Notes under the pieces: generated by a model | Seen by the model: the letters and a program-made list of their open reading frames with translations, nothing else | What the model was told of the DNA's origin: nothing | The model's database searches: none | Assembly: GCF_026210795.1 (NCBI RefSeq) | Contig: NC_089442.1 | Coordinates: 124,001-188,000, forward strand | Length of the DNA: 64,000 nt | Origin: Rhizophagus irregularis | Taxonomy: Eukaryota > Glomeromycota > Glomeromycetes > Glomerales > Glomeraceae | Reading direction: 5' to 3' | Made by a program: the position numbers and the translations under genes | In this document: positions 24,191-35,008 of the stretch, in pieces | Numbering within the stretch: position 1 is the first letter of the stretch | Layout of the letters: each line of letters begins with the position of its first letter

Positions 24191-24557
24191 AAACAATAAA
24201 CATTAAAGTTTTTCTTTGTACGATAAAAAATTTATATAATTTCGAAAACATAAGCATGCATACACATTATAAAAAATCTAATGATACCACTCCTGAGTGA
24301 AATAAAATTCCAACTCATTATATATTAGTCAGGGTTGTTTGATCAGCATTTTTTGATCACGAATTTATTAGTTGGTGTAACCGATCAGACATGAACAGTC
24401 TAACCAATAAAAATGGAACAATTTACGCATTCAACCGTAACTTTACGGAAATCCATAAAACTTACCTTATCAAAAAAGGAAAAGTAATAGTCATATTTTA
24501 GATCAGTAACGTTATACAAGATATTAGTATCGCTGTCGTTAAATATAATAAACTTTA

Positions 24558-27500
24558 TTAAAATATGTATTTATTTACAAAATATTCATTTGTTTTATTA
24601 AACCGGGGTACTATATGTACGATATCTTGTATTGCTTCTATATCAATAAAGTTATAGATTTCCGTAATTTCTAGTAAGGGACACCCATAAAGATGTGGTT
24701 GATTTTGAAATTTGAAGTCATACCACTGAATTAATGCGAGATTTAATGGAATATTTTGATTCTTAAGTTCTATTTTCGCTATTAATAAAACCTTAATTTA
24801 AAAAATCATTTTTAAATTAGCAATATTATATAAATATGTAGTATCAAATCAATTAAAAAATTACCTGCCCGTAACAAATGCCTTGATCAGAAGCGTAATC
24901 AAATAATTCATCAGAATTCATACGAACAGACACATTACTATACCAAGGTCTGCCATAATAACTGTTAGTAGCACGCATTATTGCACCATTTTCTATTATA
25001 ACTGATCTGTATATTGTCACTTGGCTTTCATTTGCAATACTTTCGTGATCCATATACAGATTTAAACATTCCAAAAAATTGTCAAATCCAGATCTCATTT
25101 TGTGGTCTATATTAGCCTGTTCTACAAAAAAATCATGGGCATCTTTTAATAGAAATTCGAAAAGTATTGCTGTAAATTTAAATATACGAGGGATAGTAGC
25201 TGAATTTGGTAATCGATGGGTTATATTTGTTATTGATTGTCGCCGAATCTATAAAAATTAATTTTTTTTAGAAATTTAACATAGTATTGTGTATTTTATA
25301 TAAATAATACTTGCTATTTTCATTATTTGAACTTCAATATTTTTTTTATTACTTAATCGGTAGGGATTCTTAACGTATTCTTTGTGAAGGCTTTCGTAAG
25401 TCTCCGTAGTGTATCCATTAACTGCACCAAATGATCGAATCGAATCAATTATATGATATGCCCACGAATGCAGTTTTGGTAATTTTAACTCCGAGGGGAC
25501 ATACATTGGAGAATTTTTATGAACATTTGAGACCAATTGTTTATAGATTCCTGAAATTATAATTTTAAGTATTAGTGGACAGCGTTGTTTTATAATAATT
25601 ATGTAGTACATACCCTAAATTTGGCCAAATCACTTTCTTTGAAATTTTCATATCGACTAATTGCATACATTTCATTCCAAGCTTCGTAAAGTTTTGCCAG
25701 ATCTTCATTCTTTACAAAATTTTCATCATCCTCATTATTTACAAACAAATTGTCCACTACAAAAACCATTACTTTCATCAGATTGCGATACTCATTAGCT
25801 GTTAATCTGGCTATTGATTGTATGCCATTTGTAAAGATCTTCAAACCGGGAAATCTTGGTATTGCGGCTAATCGATGATCTACTTCATCAACTAAAGTTT
25901 TGCCACATTGCGCCCCTAAAAGTTTTTTCGTATAATCGATTTGATAATGAAAGAGGCCTAAATCGAGATGATGCATTCTATCAGGCACTGTGGCTTGATA
26001 GATATTTATATTACTTAATATAAATTAATAAAAATAAACTCATGTTAGTGTAATGCTTGTAATGCTTACGTGATTTGGCGAAATGGCTGGATGCCTAACA
26101 AATATTATGTAAACTTACGGCAGATTCCAAAAAAAATTAGATATATTTTCAATGCAAACGGAATTTCCCGAGTTTTGATTAAAATACTGCTGCATATTAA
26201 CATGAGTTCGTGGTGTTATATCATCAATTTGTAAATTAAGATCAGCAAGATTGTCTCTTGTGACTAGACAAAAATGACAAGGATGTTTCGACATTGGTGA
26301 TTTGTATGTAAGACAGTACGTTGCAGCTTCCGGCCAGTCAGATATTATAGCTGAAACTCTAGGATAAAACCAAATCATTTCGTTATTTAAAAATAGATCA
26401 ATGCCATTTTTATTTAATTTTAATAAAGGGTCTAGTAACAATTCCAAAGATTTATGGAAGCATTCGCGAACAGCAATCTTAAATGTTTCAGACTTCCTTT
26501 CAGTAATATTATTAGATTTTAAGATCGGCAGATACGCTAATAATTGCTTTGCATCTTTCTTATTACGCCTCCAATTTTTAATATTACCAATAGACAAGTA
26601 AATGGGATGGAGTTGACTTTTTCCTAGTGTGTCAACATTTGTAGCGTCAGAATATAATATTAAAGATAAAAGCCTGGCACCAGGTGGCAGAGATTTTTCC
26701 GCATTTTCCCACCATATCCCAGTATTTTGTTCGCTAAACTCCCTTTCACCGTTATGCTTTAAGTTTATATGAAGATTAGTAAATATCCTATAATATTAAG
26801 TTGTATATTTCATACGAAAGTATAAAATAATTACCTCAACTTTCTCAAAAGTTAACGCAAAATTTTGTGATATGTCCGAAATTGACAAAATATTTTTTAT
26901 ACAGTTTATTAAAGACTGATGATAAAGAAAATACTCATTATTATTATAATTCATTATACTAGTTTTAGTATAATTTAAATTTGGTAGTTTCATATTATCC
27001 ATATATTTGCGGCCTTGTTCGATAGATCTTGGAAGAGGTGATTTATCTAAATTTGCATGTTTATTAAAGAATTTAATTATAGCATTTCCTGTCGCATTGT
27101 TAAGTTTATGTTTCGTAACTAATGCCATTAAATCACCATATGCTTCACTTGGGTAATTAACATTAATTTCTGGTTTGGATTCTTCTTCATTCAATTCTGA
27201 ATCAGAATCTTCCAAGATATTTTCAAAGACATTTTCATTTTCATCGTGGTCTATTTCTTCTATATTTTGATCAATTTCACCAACCTCTGAAATTGACATC
27301 ATACTTTGAAAACTCTGATTATTTATTTCCGAGTCTGTACTTTTATTATCAGAAAGATCTTCGCATGAATCTTCACGGACCATCTATAAAATTAATTATG
27401 TTAAAAAAGAAATTCAAAAAATTTTATAATTTCCTATTTTCTTTACCTCGATATCATGATTATTAGTTTTATGTTCAAATTCTTCTAATTCTTCACTATC

Positions 27501-27599
27501 GCTACTATCGTTATTAGGCGGAGTACAAAAATTCTTATGTTGAGTGTATGCAGACCTTGTGCTGAAGTACCTTGGACAAAAAGGGCATTTATATGACAT
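24558..27599 (-). CDS. Plavaka (CACTA-related) transposase with C2H2 finger
   Basis: A transposase of the Plavaka group, which moves DNA by an RNase H-type core. Seven exons: 27599-27447, 27383-26835, 26756-26119, 26013-25614, 25550-25315, 25248-24865 and 24791-24558, about 864 residues in all. Exon 1 is a C2H2 finger (CPFC-x12-H-x4-C, CPRYFSTRSAYTQHKNFC). Exon 2 is acidic. Exon 3 holds LILYSDATNVD and HPIYLSIGNIKNW, then HPCHFC. Exon 4 has VPDRMHHLDLGLFHYQIDYT. Exon 5 has LPKLHSWAYHIIDSIRSFG and NGYTTETYESLHKEYVK. Exon 7 has LYGCPLLEITEIYNFI and VPRFNKTNEYFVNKYIF. The join of exons 4 and 5 is one base out of frame with every GT donor I can find, and exon 5 ends at a GC donor (GCAAGT) or is also shifted. 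It may therefore be inactive. Terminal inverted repeats were not identified. Confidence 0.85.
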
Positions 27600-28189
27600 T
27601 TTTAAGAGTATTTTATTTACTTGAATTTAAACTTTACAAATTAATTAAAAAATTATTTGCTCATTTATGTCAATTTATAAACGTTTGCATAATGGTGTAG
27701 TTAGCCGAAAAATAATTAGCCACAACATGATCCGGCTCAGGCGTAGATCATTGTGAAAAGTTTACCTCTTTTTAAATTTTTCTACGAAAAGTGGCGTATT
27801 TCGATAATCATAAAGTGAGTTTCGGGCGAAGCTATATTTCAAATTTGAAACAAGCCTCGCCTAATATAAGCCAAAATCTCTAAAATCCTATTTTTGAAAC
27901 TCTATAGATCAGATCATGTTAATGGAAACATAAGCCGGTTAATCAGATCTACAAAAATTGGTTTTCCCCCTGATCGATTTTAATTTTATAATAAACATAA
28001 GCTATTATGGATATATAACCAACCCGATCAATCAAAAATTGTGCTCAATTGTAACTGCGATCTGGTTGGTTATACATTTTTTCGGTCAATAGTTGTGCAT
28101 CAAAAGACCACAAGCATTTTTCTATATATTTATCAATTAATAAGCTTAGAAAAATTTCGTTATAATCATGCACAGCTTATTATTTTATA
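27600..28189. other. Intergenic, upstream of the Plavaka gene
   Basis: Small dyads such as GGGCGAAGC / GCCTCGCC near 27815-27860 and two similar CCGGTTAATCAGATC / GATCGATTTTAAT pieces. No gene is recognised. It may include the 5' end of the Plavaka element, but no CACTA-type terminus is visible. Confidence 0.4.
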
Positions 28190-28660
28190 AAATCTGAATA
28201 TTTATTGCGAGATATTTCGGATCTAGAAATATAGTAGGGCTTTGCATGAAAGATTATCATTTATCTATTACTTTGTTGTAATGTAAACGAAAACCTTATA
28301 AAATTTGAATATTTATTGCGAAATATTTCGGATCTAGAAATATTGTAGGCTTTGCATGAAAGATTGTCATTTATCTATTAACTTTAATGTAAACGAAAAC
28401 CTTATAAAATTTGAATATTTATTGCGAAATATTTCGGATCTAGAAATATTGTAGGGCTTTGCATGAAAGATTGTCATTTATCTATTAACTTTAATGTAAA
28501 CGAAAACCTTATAAAATTTGAATGTTTATTCGGATCTAGAAATATTGTAGGGCTTTGCATGAAAGATTGTCATTTATCTATTAACTTTGTTGTAAATGTA
28601 ACGAAAACCTTATATTTATTGCGATCTAGAAATATATAGGCTTTGCATGAAATTAAACTT
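28190..28660. repeat. Tandem repeat of about 108 bp, 4-5 copies
   Basis: Units share AATATTTATTGCGAAATATT, TCGGATCTAGAAATATTGTA, GGGCTTTGCATGAAAGATTG and TGTAAACGAAAACCTTATAA. Copies start near 28197, 28305, 28408 and 28512, with a degenerate remnant near 28612. Confidence 0.85.
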
Positions 28661-29210
28661 GTTGTGTAGTCGATCATTACGCATAATGATCAAATAATTT
28701 TTTTTAACAAACAACAGTATATAGAAAGATTTACAAACAATAAAATATATAAATATGCATTGTTTCTGTTCATCTTCTGTAGGCTTGGTCCTCATCTTTT
28801 TTGTCTGCAGATTTAGTCTCTCGAGCGTCTTGCTCATTTTTCATTTCATGCCTTTTTTCTTCTACTGGATTTGCAAATGTTCCCAGATTTTTTTTTTTTA
28901 TACCTTTTTTCTTCTACTGGATTTGCAAATGTTCCCAGATTTTTTTTTTTTTAGAAATATATGCAAGTTCATGTCTTTTCTATTTCTTTTTCACACCCCT
29001 TAACAAATCCTTTCAAAAAAAAAAAAAAAATTTTGCAACGCAATGCAAGTCCACTAACAGAAAAAAAACTCATGCTATTGTTTCACAGGCATCCTTCAAA
29101 CTCTCCTTTATCCATTAACCAACCCCTTTCTTTTCTCTCTCAATTCATCCGTTAAACTCCTTTCTTCTCTTCTATCCGTTAAATTTCTCTTTTTTTTCAT
29201 TTTTTCAATC
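28661..29210. other. Spacer with 55-bp duplication and pyrimidine-rich leader
   Basis: TTTTTTCTTCTACTGGATTT with GCAAATGTTCCCAG occurs twice in direct order (28855-28885 and 28908-28940). On the minus strand this reads PVEEKRHEMKNEQDARETKS to a stop at about 28785, possibly a charged exon end. 29090-29210 is rich in C/T, like a fungal core promoter, and directly precedes the ATG of the next gene. Confidence 0.4.
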
Positions 29211-30598
29211 ATGGACAAAAATAATAATAATAAAAAAAAAAAAACACTGAAACAGTCGAGCATGTAGACAAACGGAGAAAAACCGACGAATCTTCCGATG
29301 AATTAATTAATGGTTGGTTAAATTATATATTTTTGAAAAATAAAAATAATTATTACTAATATATTATTATTTATATTATTTATATTCTACTGTTATAAAG
29401 AAGCTTTAACGAAAATATTGCGCCAGAATACAAAAATTTTATCCAAACTGGATATAATTATTTCCAACCAAAAGGCTTTAGAAAACAGAGTATCGAAAGT
29501 AGAAGAATCGGTCGATAAAAATAATGATAGTAATCAAGGGGATGAAGAATATATAAAGGTAAGACCCAAAAATACAAATATTTACGTAAATCAGTGGTTG
29601 AACATTTAGTAGTAATTCCTCATTAAATCATTATATTCTTGATTATAGAAAATAATCAAAGAAGTTGCTAAAAAGTTACTTGAAGCTTCAATATATCCTA
29701 CCCCCGATGAACCGAGAGTTCACTAATAATTATATGAATGAAAACTACGATGATTTTATTAAACGGTTTAAAAGATATGATAAATGGATTATATTTTATG
29801 AAAAAAACATTGCTTCTCCCGTAAGTTTTTGAGAAATTACGATTTTACATTAATTTATTGAAATTTAAATTTAAAATCTTTTTCTTTAGCTTCTAGCTAA
29901 ACATCGTAGTCCTAGGGTTCTTTAGCTTCTAAAGTGAAAGACATAATGTATGTCGTTTTTAAAGAATTTAACCTTCCCACAATCCCTGCCGTAAACACGG
30001 CATTAAAGGAAAGCGAAATAAGAAAATGGAAAGGGAGCCCAGCCGTGAAAAATTGTTACGGTAATTTATTCAAAAAAATCAAGAATCCGGATCCAGAGAC
30101 ATATATGTCGAGAATCCTCCAAATACTTAAAGGCAAAAATCAATTATCTAATATGCAAATTGCATATGCAATAAGTATTTGTGAAATTATTTTAAATCCG
30201 AAAAATTTACATATTCAGGTTACAGAATCTGTCATAAAACCCGTTTTAACGAAGAATTTGGTAAGCATTAGAAATTTGAATAAATAGTAATATTTAAAAA
30301 CTAATTTTGTTTTACTTCTTAGAAAAAAATTACAAGTAAGGATAATTATTCATATTCCGATAATGACGAAATAGAAGCTTCCCGAGAAGCTGAAGAGACA
30401 AACAAAGGAGTTGATGAAGCAGCAGAAGTTGATGAAGCAGAAGAAGTAGCTGACGAAGCAGAAGAAGTATTACAAGAAGAGGAAGAAAACGAGATAAGAG
30501 AAGAAGACGAGGAGGAAGGCGGAAGAATTTATATAAGTAGTACGGATGAAGAGACAAAAGAAAGAATGAGGCGATTAAAAAAACAATATAAAAAATAA
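29211..30598 (+). pseudogene. Diverged, broken relative of the array gene
   Basis: Same plan as the array genes but on the other strand. Exons are about 29211-29312, 29401-29558, 29649-29820, 29890-30260 and 30323-30598, with the same phases (1,0,0,0). Exon 1 has a KRRKTDESSDE basic segment. Exon 2 is a coiled coil (SKLDIIISNQKALENRVSKV). Exon 3 has ASIYPTPDE, matching VSIYPTKDE. Exon 4 has IRKWKG, VKNCYGNLFKKI and MQIAYAISICEIILNPKN, matching IAKWKRK, VKSCYESLF and IAYVLAICSTILNPNH. Exon 5 starts KKI and is a long Glu-rich tail ending LKKQYKK. Breaks: a poly-A run at 29232-29244 one base out of frame, a shift near 29722, and another in the first 50 bases of exon 4. It is either a relic or affected by sequencing slips. 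Confidence 0.75.
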
Positions 30599-31199
30599 AA
30601 TAATAATTGACTACGCATATATTTTTTATATTTTAATATCCCCCCATATATTTTAATATCCCATTTATTTTAATAAAGGAGATAATTTTAAATAAATACA
30701 TGTTCGGGTAAAATATATTTGATCATTATGTAGTTGGCCACTTTATTTTGTGTAAATGTGAAATATTACGATTGTAATAAATAAGAATGATTATTTTAGA
30801 AACTTGAATTACCAGATGAGATAAGTTACGTAGCGTAATATAAGTTATTGAATTTATTACAGAATATTTCGACCGTAACGCTTCAAAATAGCCCCTGTTC
30901 ATTTCCGGTCGATCGCATTTTTCGGTGTACAACGCAACCATTTTCTGAACTTTTAGCCCATTTTGAATACCAAAAACAACCAACCAAAATTAGATAATTT
31001 CTGTTTACGTGATATTTAAGAAAAAGACATAAGTTATAATTTCCTTTTTAATCCTAACAAAATCAGTTACAGGAAATACAAGGAGTTTGAACTAAATTTC
31101 AATCTAAAGCAGTTCAATTTGCGATCGAAAATAAAAAAATTTTATTGGATAATTTTTGTACAACAAAATCCGACCGAAAAATGTACCCGACCGGAAATG
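30599..31199. repeat. Spacer with inverted repeat around the minisatellite edge
   Basis: 30862-30945 and 31160-31230 are inverted relatives, sharing CGACCGGAAATGAACAGGG, CCGAAAAATG and the GTTGTAC word. This suggests that a foldback structure starts the following minisatellite. Otherwise no gene. Confidence 0.6.
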
Positions 31200-32810
31200 A
31201 ACAGGGCTAATATTTACGATCACGTATTATTACGAAATATTTCGATCGTAATGTTTCGAAACATTTACGATCACGTATTATTACGGAATATTTCGATCGT
31301 AATGTTTCGAAACATTTACGATCACGTATTATTACGGAATATTTTGATCGTAATGTTTCGAAACATTTACGATCACGTATTATTATGGAATATTTCGATC
31401 GTAATGCTTCAAGGAACATTTACGATATCGTAATTTAATGGAATATTTTGACTGTAATGTTTGAAACATTTCACGATATCGTAATTACTGCGAATATTTT
31501 GACGTAATGTTTGAAACGCATTTGCGATCCACGTATTATTGCAGGTGTTCGATCATAATGTTTGAAACATTTGCGATCATGTATTGTGCGAATATTTGTC
31601 GTAATGCTTGAGCATTTACGATGCTCGTAGTAATTGCGGAATATTTTGTAGTAATGTTTGAAACATTTGCGATATGCGTAATTCTGCGGAATATTTTGGC
31701 CGTAATGTTTGAAACATTTGCGATCCGCGTATTAATACTTGAGGAATGTTGTCGTAATGCTTGAGCATTTGCGATGCTCGTAATTACTGCGGAATATTTT
31801 GGCTAGTAATGTTTTGAAACATTTGCGATCACGTAATACGAGGAATATTTTGGCCGTAATGTTTGAAACGCATTTGCGATCACGTATTGTGCGGAATATT
31901 TACGTCGTAATGCTTGAACATTGTCATCATCTACAAATTTGTCGTAATGTTTAGCATTCACGATCTGCAATATTAATACGAATATTTGTCGTAATGCTTG
32001 GAACAATTGCGATATATTATTGTAAGAATATTTTGATGTGTACTTGAACATTTGCGATCACGTACTAATACGGAATATTTGTCGTAATGTTTGAAGCATT
32101 TGCGATCACGTGGCCAATACGAATATTTTGACATATCTTTGAGCATTGTCCGTATTATTAAGTGCTTCGTCGTAATGTTTAGTAATGCGATAAAATATTA
32201 TGCGAATATTTTGGCCGTAATGCTTGAACGCATTTGCGATCACGTATTATTGGAATATTCGTCGTAATGCTTGAGCATTCGTCGCGTAGTAATACGGAAT
32301 ATTTACGTCGTAATGTTTGAAACATTTGCGATCCCATTATTGGCTCTGGAATATTTCGATTCGTAATGTGAACATTTACGATCACGTATTATTACGAATA
32401 TTTCGATCGTAATGTTTCGAAACATTTGCGATCACGTATTAGGAATATTTTGACCGTAATGCTTTAGTGCGTTGCGATGCTTGTGTATACACGGAATATT
32501 TCGATCGTAATGCTTGAACATTTACGTCACGTATTGTGCAGATATTTGATCGTAATGTTTCGAAACATTTACGATCGCGTATTATTACGGAATATTTCGT
32601 CATTATTTGAGCATTTCGTATGCGTGTGTACGAATATTTCGATCGTAATGTTTCGAAACGTTTGCGATCACGTATGTGTACGGAATATTTTGACCGTAAT
32701 GTGAACGTTTACGATCACGTATTATTTGAATATTTCGATCGTAATGCTTCAGAACATTTACGATCCCGTATTATTTCGGAATATTTCGATCGTAAAATTC
32801 GTAGACAAAA
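31200..32810. repeat. 57-bp dyad minisatellite, about 28 units
   Basis: The unit is built from TTTACGATCACGTATTATTA, CGGAATATTTCGATCGTAA and TGTTTCGAAACA. Both ATTTCGATCGTAA and TGTTTCGAAACA contain perfect dyads. Units at 31205-31420 and 32380-32800 are clean; those at 31430-32370 are ragged, with missing letters. Open frames on both strands here are by-products of the repeat. Confidence 0.9.
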
Positions 32811-33837
32811 TCCGTAATCTGCGAACGTATCGCATTAAATGTACGTAATTTTACGAAAATCCGTAAACTTACGGAACATTATGCCGTGTTTAAATTCCTG
32901 ATGTATAATAATGATATTTACATTATAATTAAAATAATACTTCAGTTAAAAATTTTTGAAAATTCAAAAAATAATTTACATGTAATAATAATCATTACTG
33001 TTAATATTTAGTAAATACTCTTAACTGTTAAAATTATATCATTTTATTATTTTTAATTATTTATAAACTTATATAATGTACTATAAACTTAATTGTTTTT
33101 TAAAACACAAAAGTCTGTAATTTAAAATTCTGAAACTATTTAAAACTATTTTTAAAATTAATTTAATTATAGTTTAAATACTTTAAAATTTTAAAATTAG
33201 TTTAAAACTTTAAAACTAATTTAAAGTAAGTTTAATTTATAGTATAACTGGACGGATTATATAAATGTTACAAAAAGATAAAAAAATTTATTTTATTTAG
33301 TCATGTGATTTTAGTTTTAACCAATCATAATCATAAAAAAATAATTTTTTTTTCCAATTAGTAACCTGAGCAAAAAATTTATTAAATCAACCAATCATCT
33401 TCTGTAAATATTAAATAACAGGTCGAAATGCATTAATCTATACTATTTGTAAATAGTTTATACAAATTTGTGAATAGTTTATGCAATTCGTGCCATTTTT
33501 TTTTGCCTGTTTTTGGTCATTTGACATGTGTAATTGGCTATTATTTGTATAATATAATTATATTTTTCAGTAAAATTAAAAAGTTATTGTTAAAATATTA
33601 TGTTATAAGTAAAATCAATTGCATAAGTGATCAGTTATAATTATTATTAATAAAATATATGAATTATGGTGAATTATAGTATTATATTATGTTTGTAATA
33701 ATTCAAAAAATTAATTCTACTGATAAATATTATATAATAATAATTACCAATATAATATTAATTATATGCTAATTATTTACTTATATTTAGTTTATTATTT
33801 GAATAAATAATATAATATATTTTTTTGGAAGAAAATT
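32811..33837. other. AT-rich spacer
   Basis: Begins with CGTAA-type words that trail off from the minisatellite (to about 32885), then A/T-rich sequence without a gene. Confidence 0.6.
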
Positions 33838-34277
33838 AAAATTTTCCGCTATAGCGGAGTTCCGCTAGTGTCACGTGACATGAATATCGTTTCCTTTTTT
33901 GGAAATTTGTGTAACTCATTTGCATAAATAATTTTCGTTTTTCGTCAGAAGTAAAATTTCCTTTTTTGGAAATTTGTGTAACGTTTAAACCATCACCCTG
34001 TATCACACCCTCAAGCTTTCAAAAATTACTAAGTATTATTTGAACTTAGAATTTTTTTAATGAAAAAATCATATTTGTCACCTTATTCGTCACATGGTTA
34101 ATTCCGGCCAAGTTCCGTAATTCCAGTCCAATCATATAATGTTACACAAATTTCCTAAAAAGGATATTTTACTTCTGACGAAAAATGGAGCAAATTGGTT
34201 ACACTAATTTCCTATAAAGGAAATGATCTTCGCGTCACGTGACACTAGCGGAACTCCGCTATAGCGGAAAATTATAA
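33838..34277. mobile_element. MITE with about 38-bp inverted ends
   Basis: The ends read, inwards, AATTTTCCGCTATAGCGGAG followed by TTCCGCTAGTGTCACGTGAC on the left, and the same reverse-complemented on the right (34238-34277). The termini contain two palindromes of their own (CCGCTATAGCGG and TCACGTGA). Inner words TTTCCTTTTTTGGAAATTTG and GTTAATTCCGGCCAA recur in the ends of the neighbouring MULE, so both belong to one MULE-related family (inference). Confidence 0.8.
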
Positions 34278-34744
34278 AATCCTTTTTGGAATATTAGATA
34301 TATAATTAATATATTTTATTTTTTTTTAAATATATTAGATTTATTTTATTTTTTTTAAAAAAAAACCTTTTTTATAGTAAACATTTAATATTTTATATAA
34401 TATTTTTTATAAAAAAAGTTAGCAAATTTATTTTATTTTTTTTGTACTATATAAAAAAAATTTTTTTATATATCTATTATTTATATATAAAATATAACTA
34501 TAATTACACTATAATTACTATAATAATTATAAAAAATGGATTTTTTTTTTAAAAAAATATTACATAATTATATTTTTATTTTTATATAATATCATATGAC
34601 TTACAGTATTAGACTTGGATGGTATTAACTGAACCTAAAATTCTAATAGAGATTAATTCATTTTGAAGACAAAAAAAACTTTTTTAATACTTCTTTCTTA
34701 TTACACTTAATTTATAAATTAGATTTAAGTTTTGGAGTTTGTTA
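34278..34744. other. AT-rich spacer between MITE and MULE
   Basis: A/T runs; nothing else seen. Confidence 0.6.
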
Positions 34745-35008
34745 TTTATCGCTGGCGATGATCATCACCAGTGTCATGTAATTTTTTAATTTTGGCTGGA
34801 ATTAAATGATCGATATAGAAATTGCATTTTTTGGAATATTGTATAACTCATTTCCAGATCATCTTATCACACCACCTCAGATGCAGATCATTTTGATCAG
34901 CGGTCAGATTTTCCTTTTTTGGCATGTTTCTGAATACTATTTTGATACAATTTGATTATAAGACTTTATCATGTAAAAATTTTTTTTCTTAAAATTTTAA
35001 TGTTAAAA

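Larger units (their letters stand above)
12845..24432 (-). repeat. Tandem array: four about 3-kb units of one gene
   Basis: Direct repeats start at a shared TATGAATTTTAACAAAATT block at about 12845, 15368, 18434 and 21432, and the last ends near 24432. Units are about 2.5, 3.1, 3.0 and 3.0 kb. Each carries the same minus-strand five-exon gene and a 5' block of smaller repeats. Units 2 and 3 are nearly identical even in non-coding parts, so they are the youngest duplicates. Unit 1 is the most decayed. Confidence 0.95.

Noticed and set aside
28755-29155. Three overlapping plus frames rich in Phe/Ser
   Set aside because: Translations of pyrimidine-rich spacer; no protein-like composition.
31119-31433. 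Frames with repeated IYDHVLLRN or ETLRSKYSVI words
   Set aside because: By-products of the 57-bp minisatellite on both strands.
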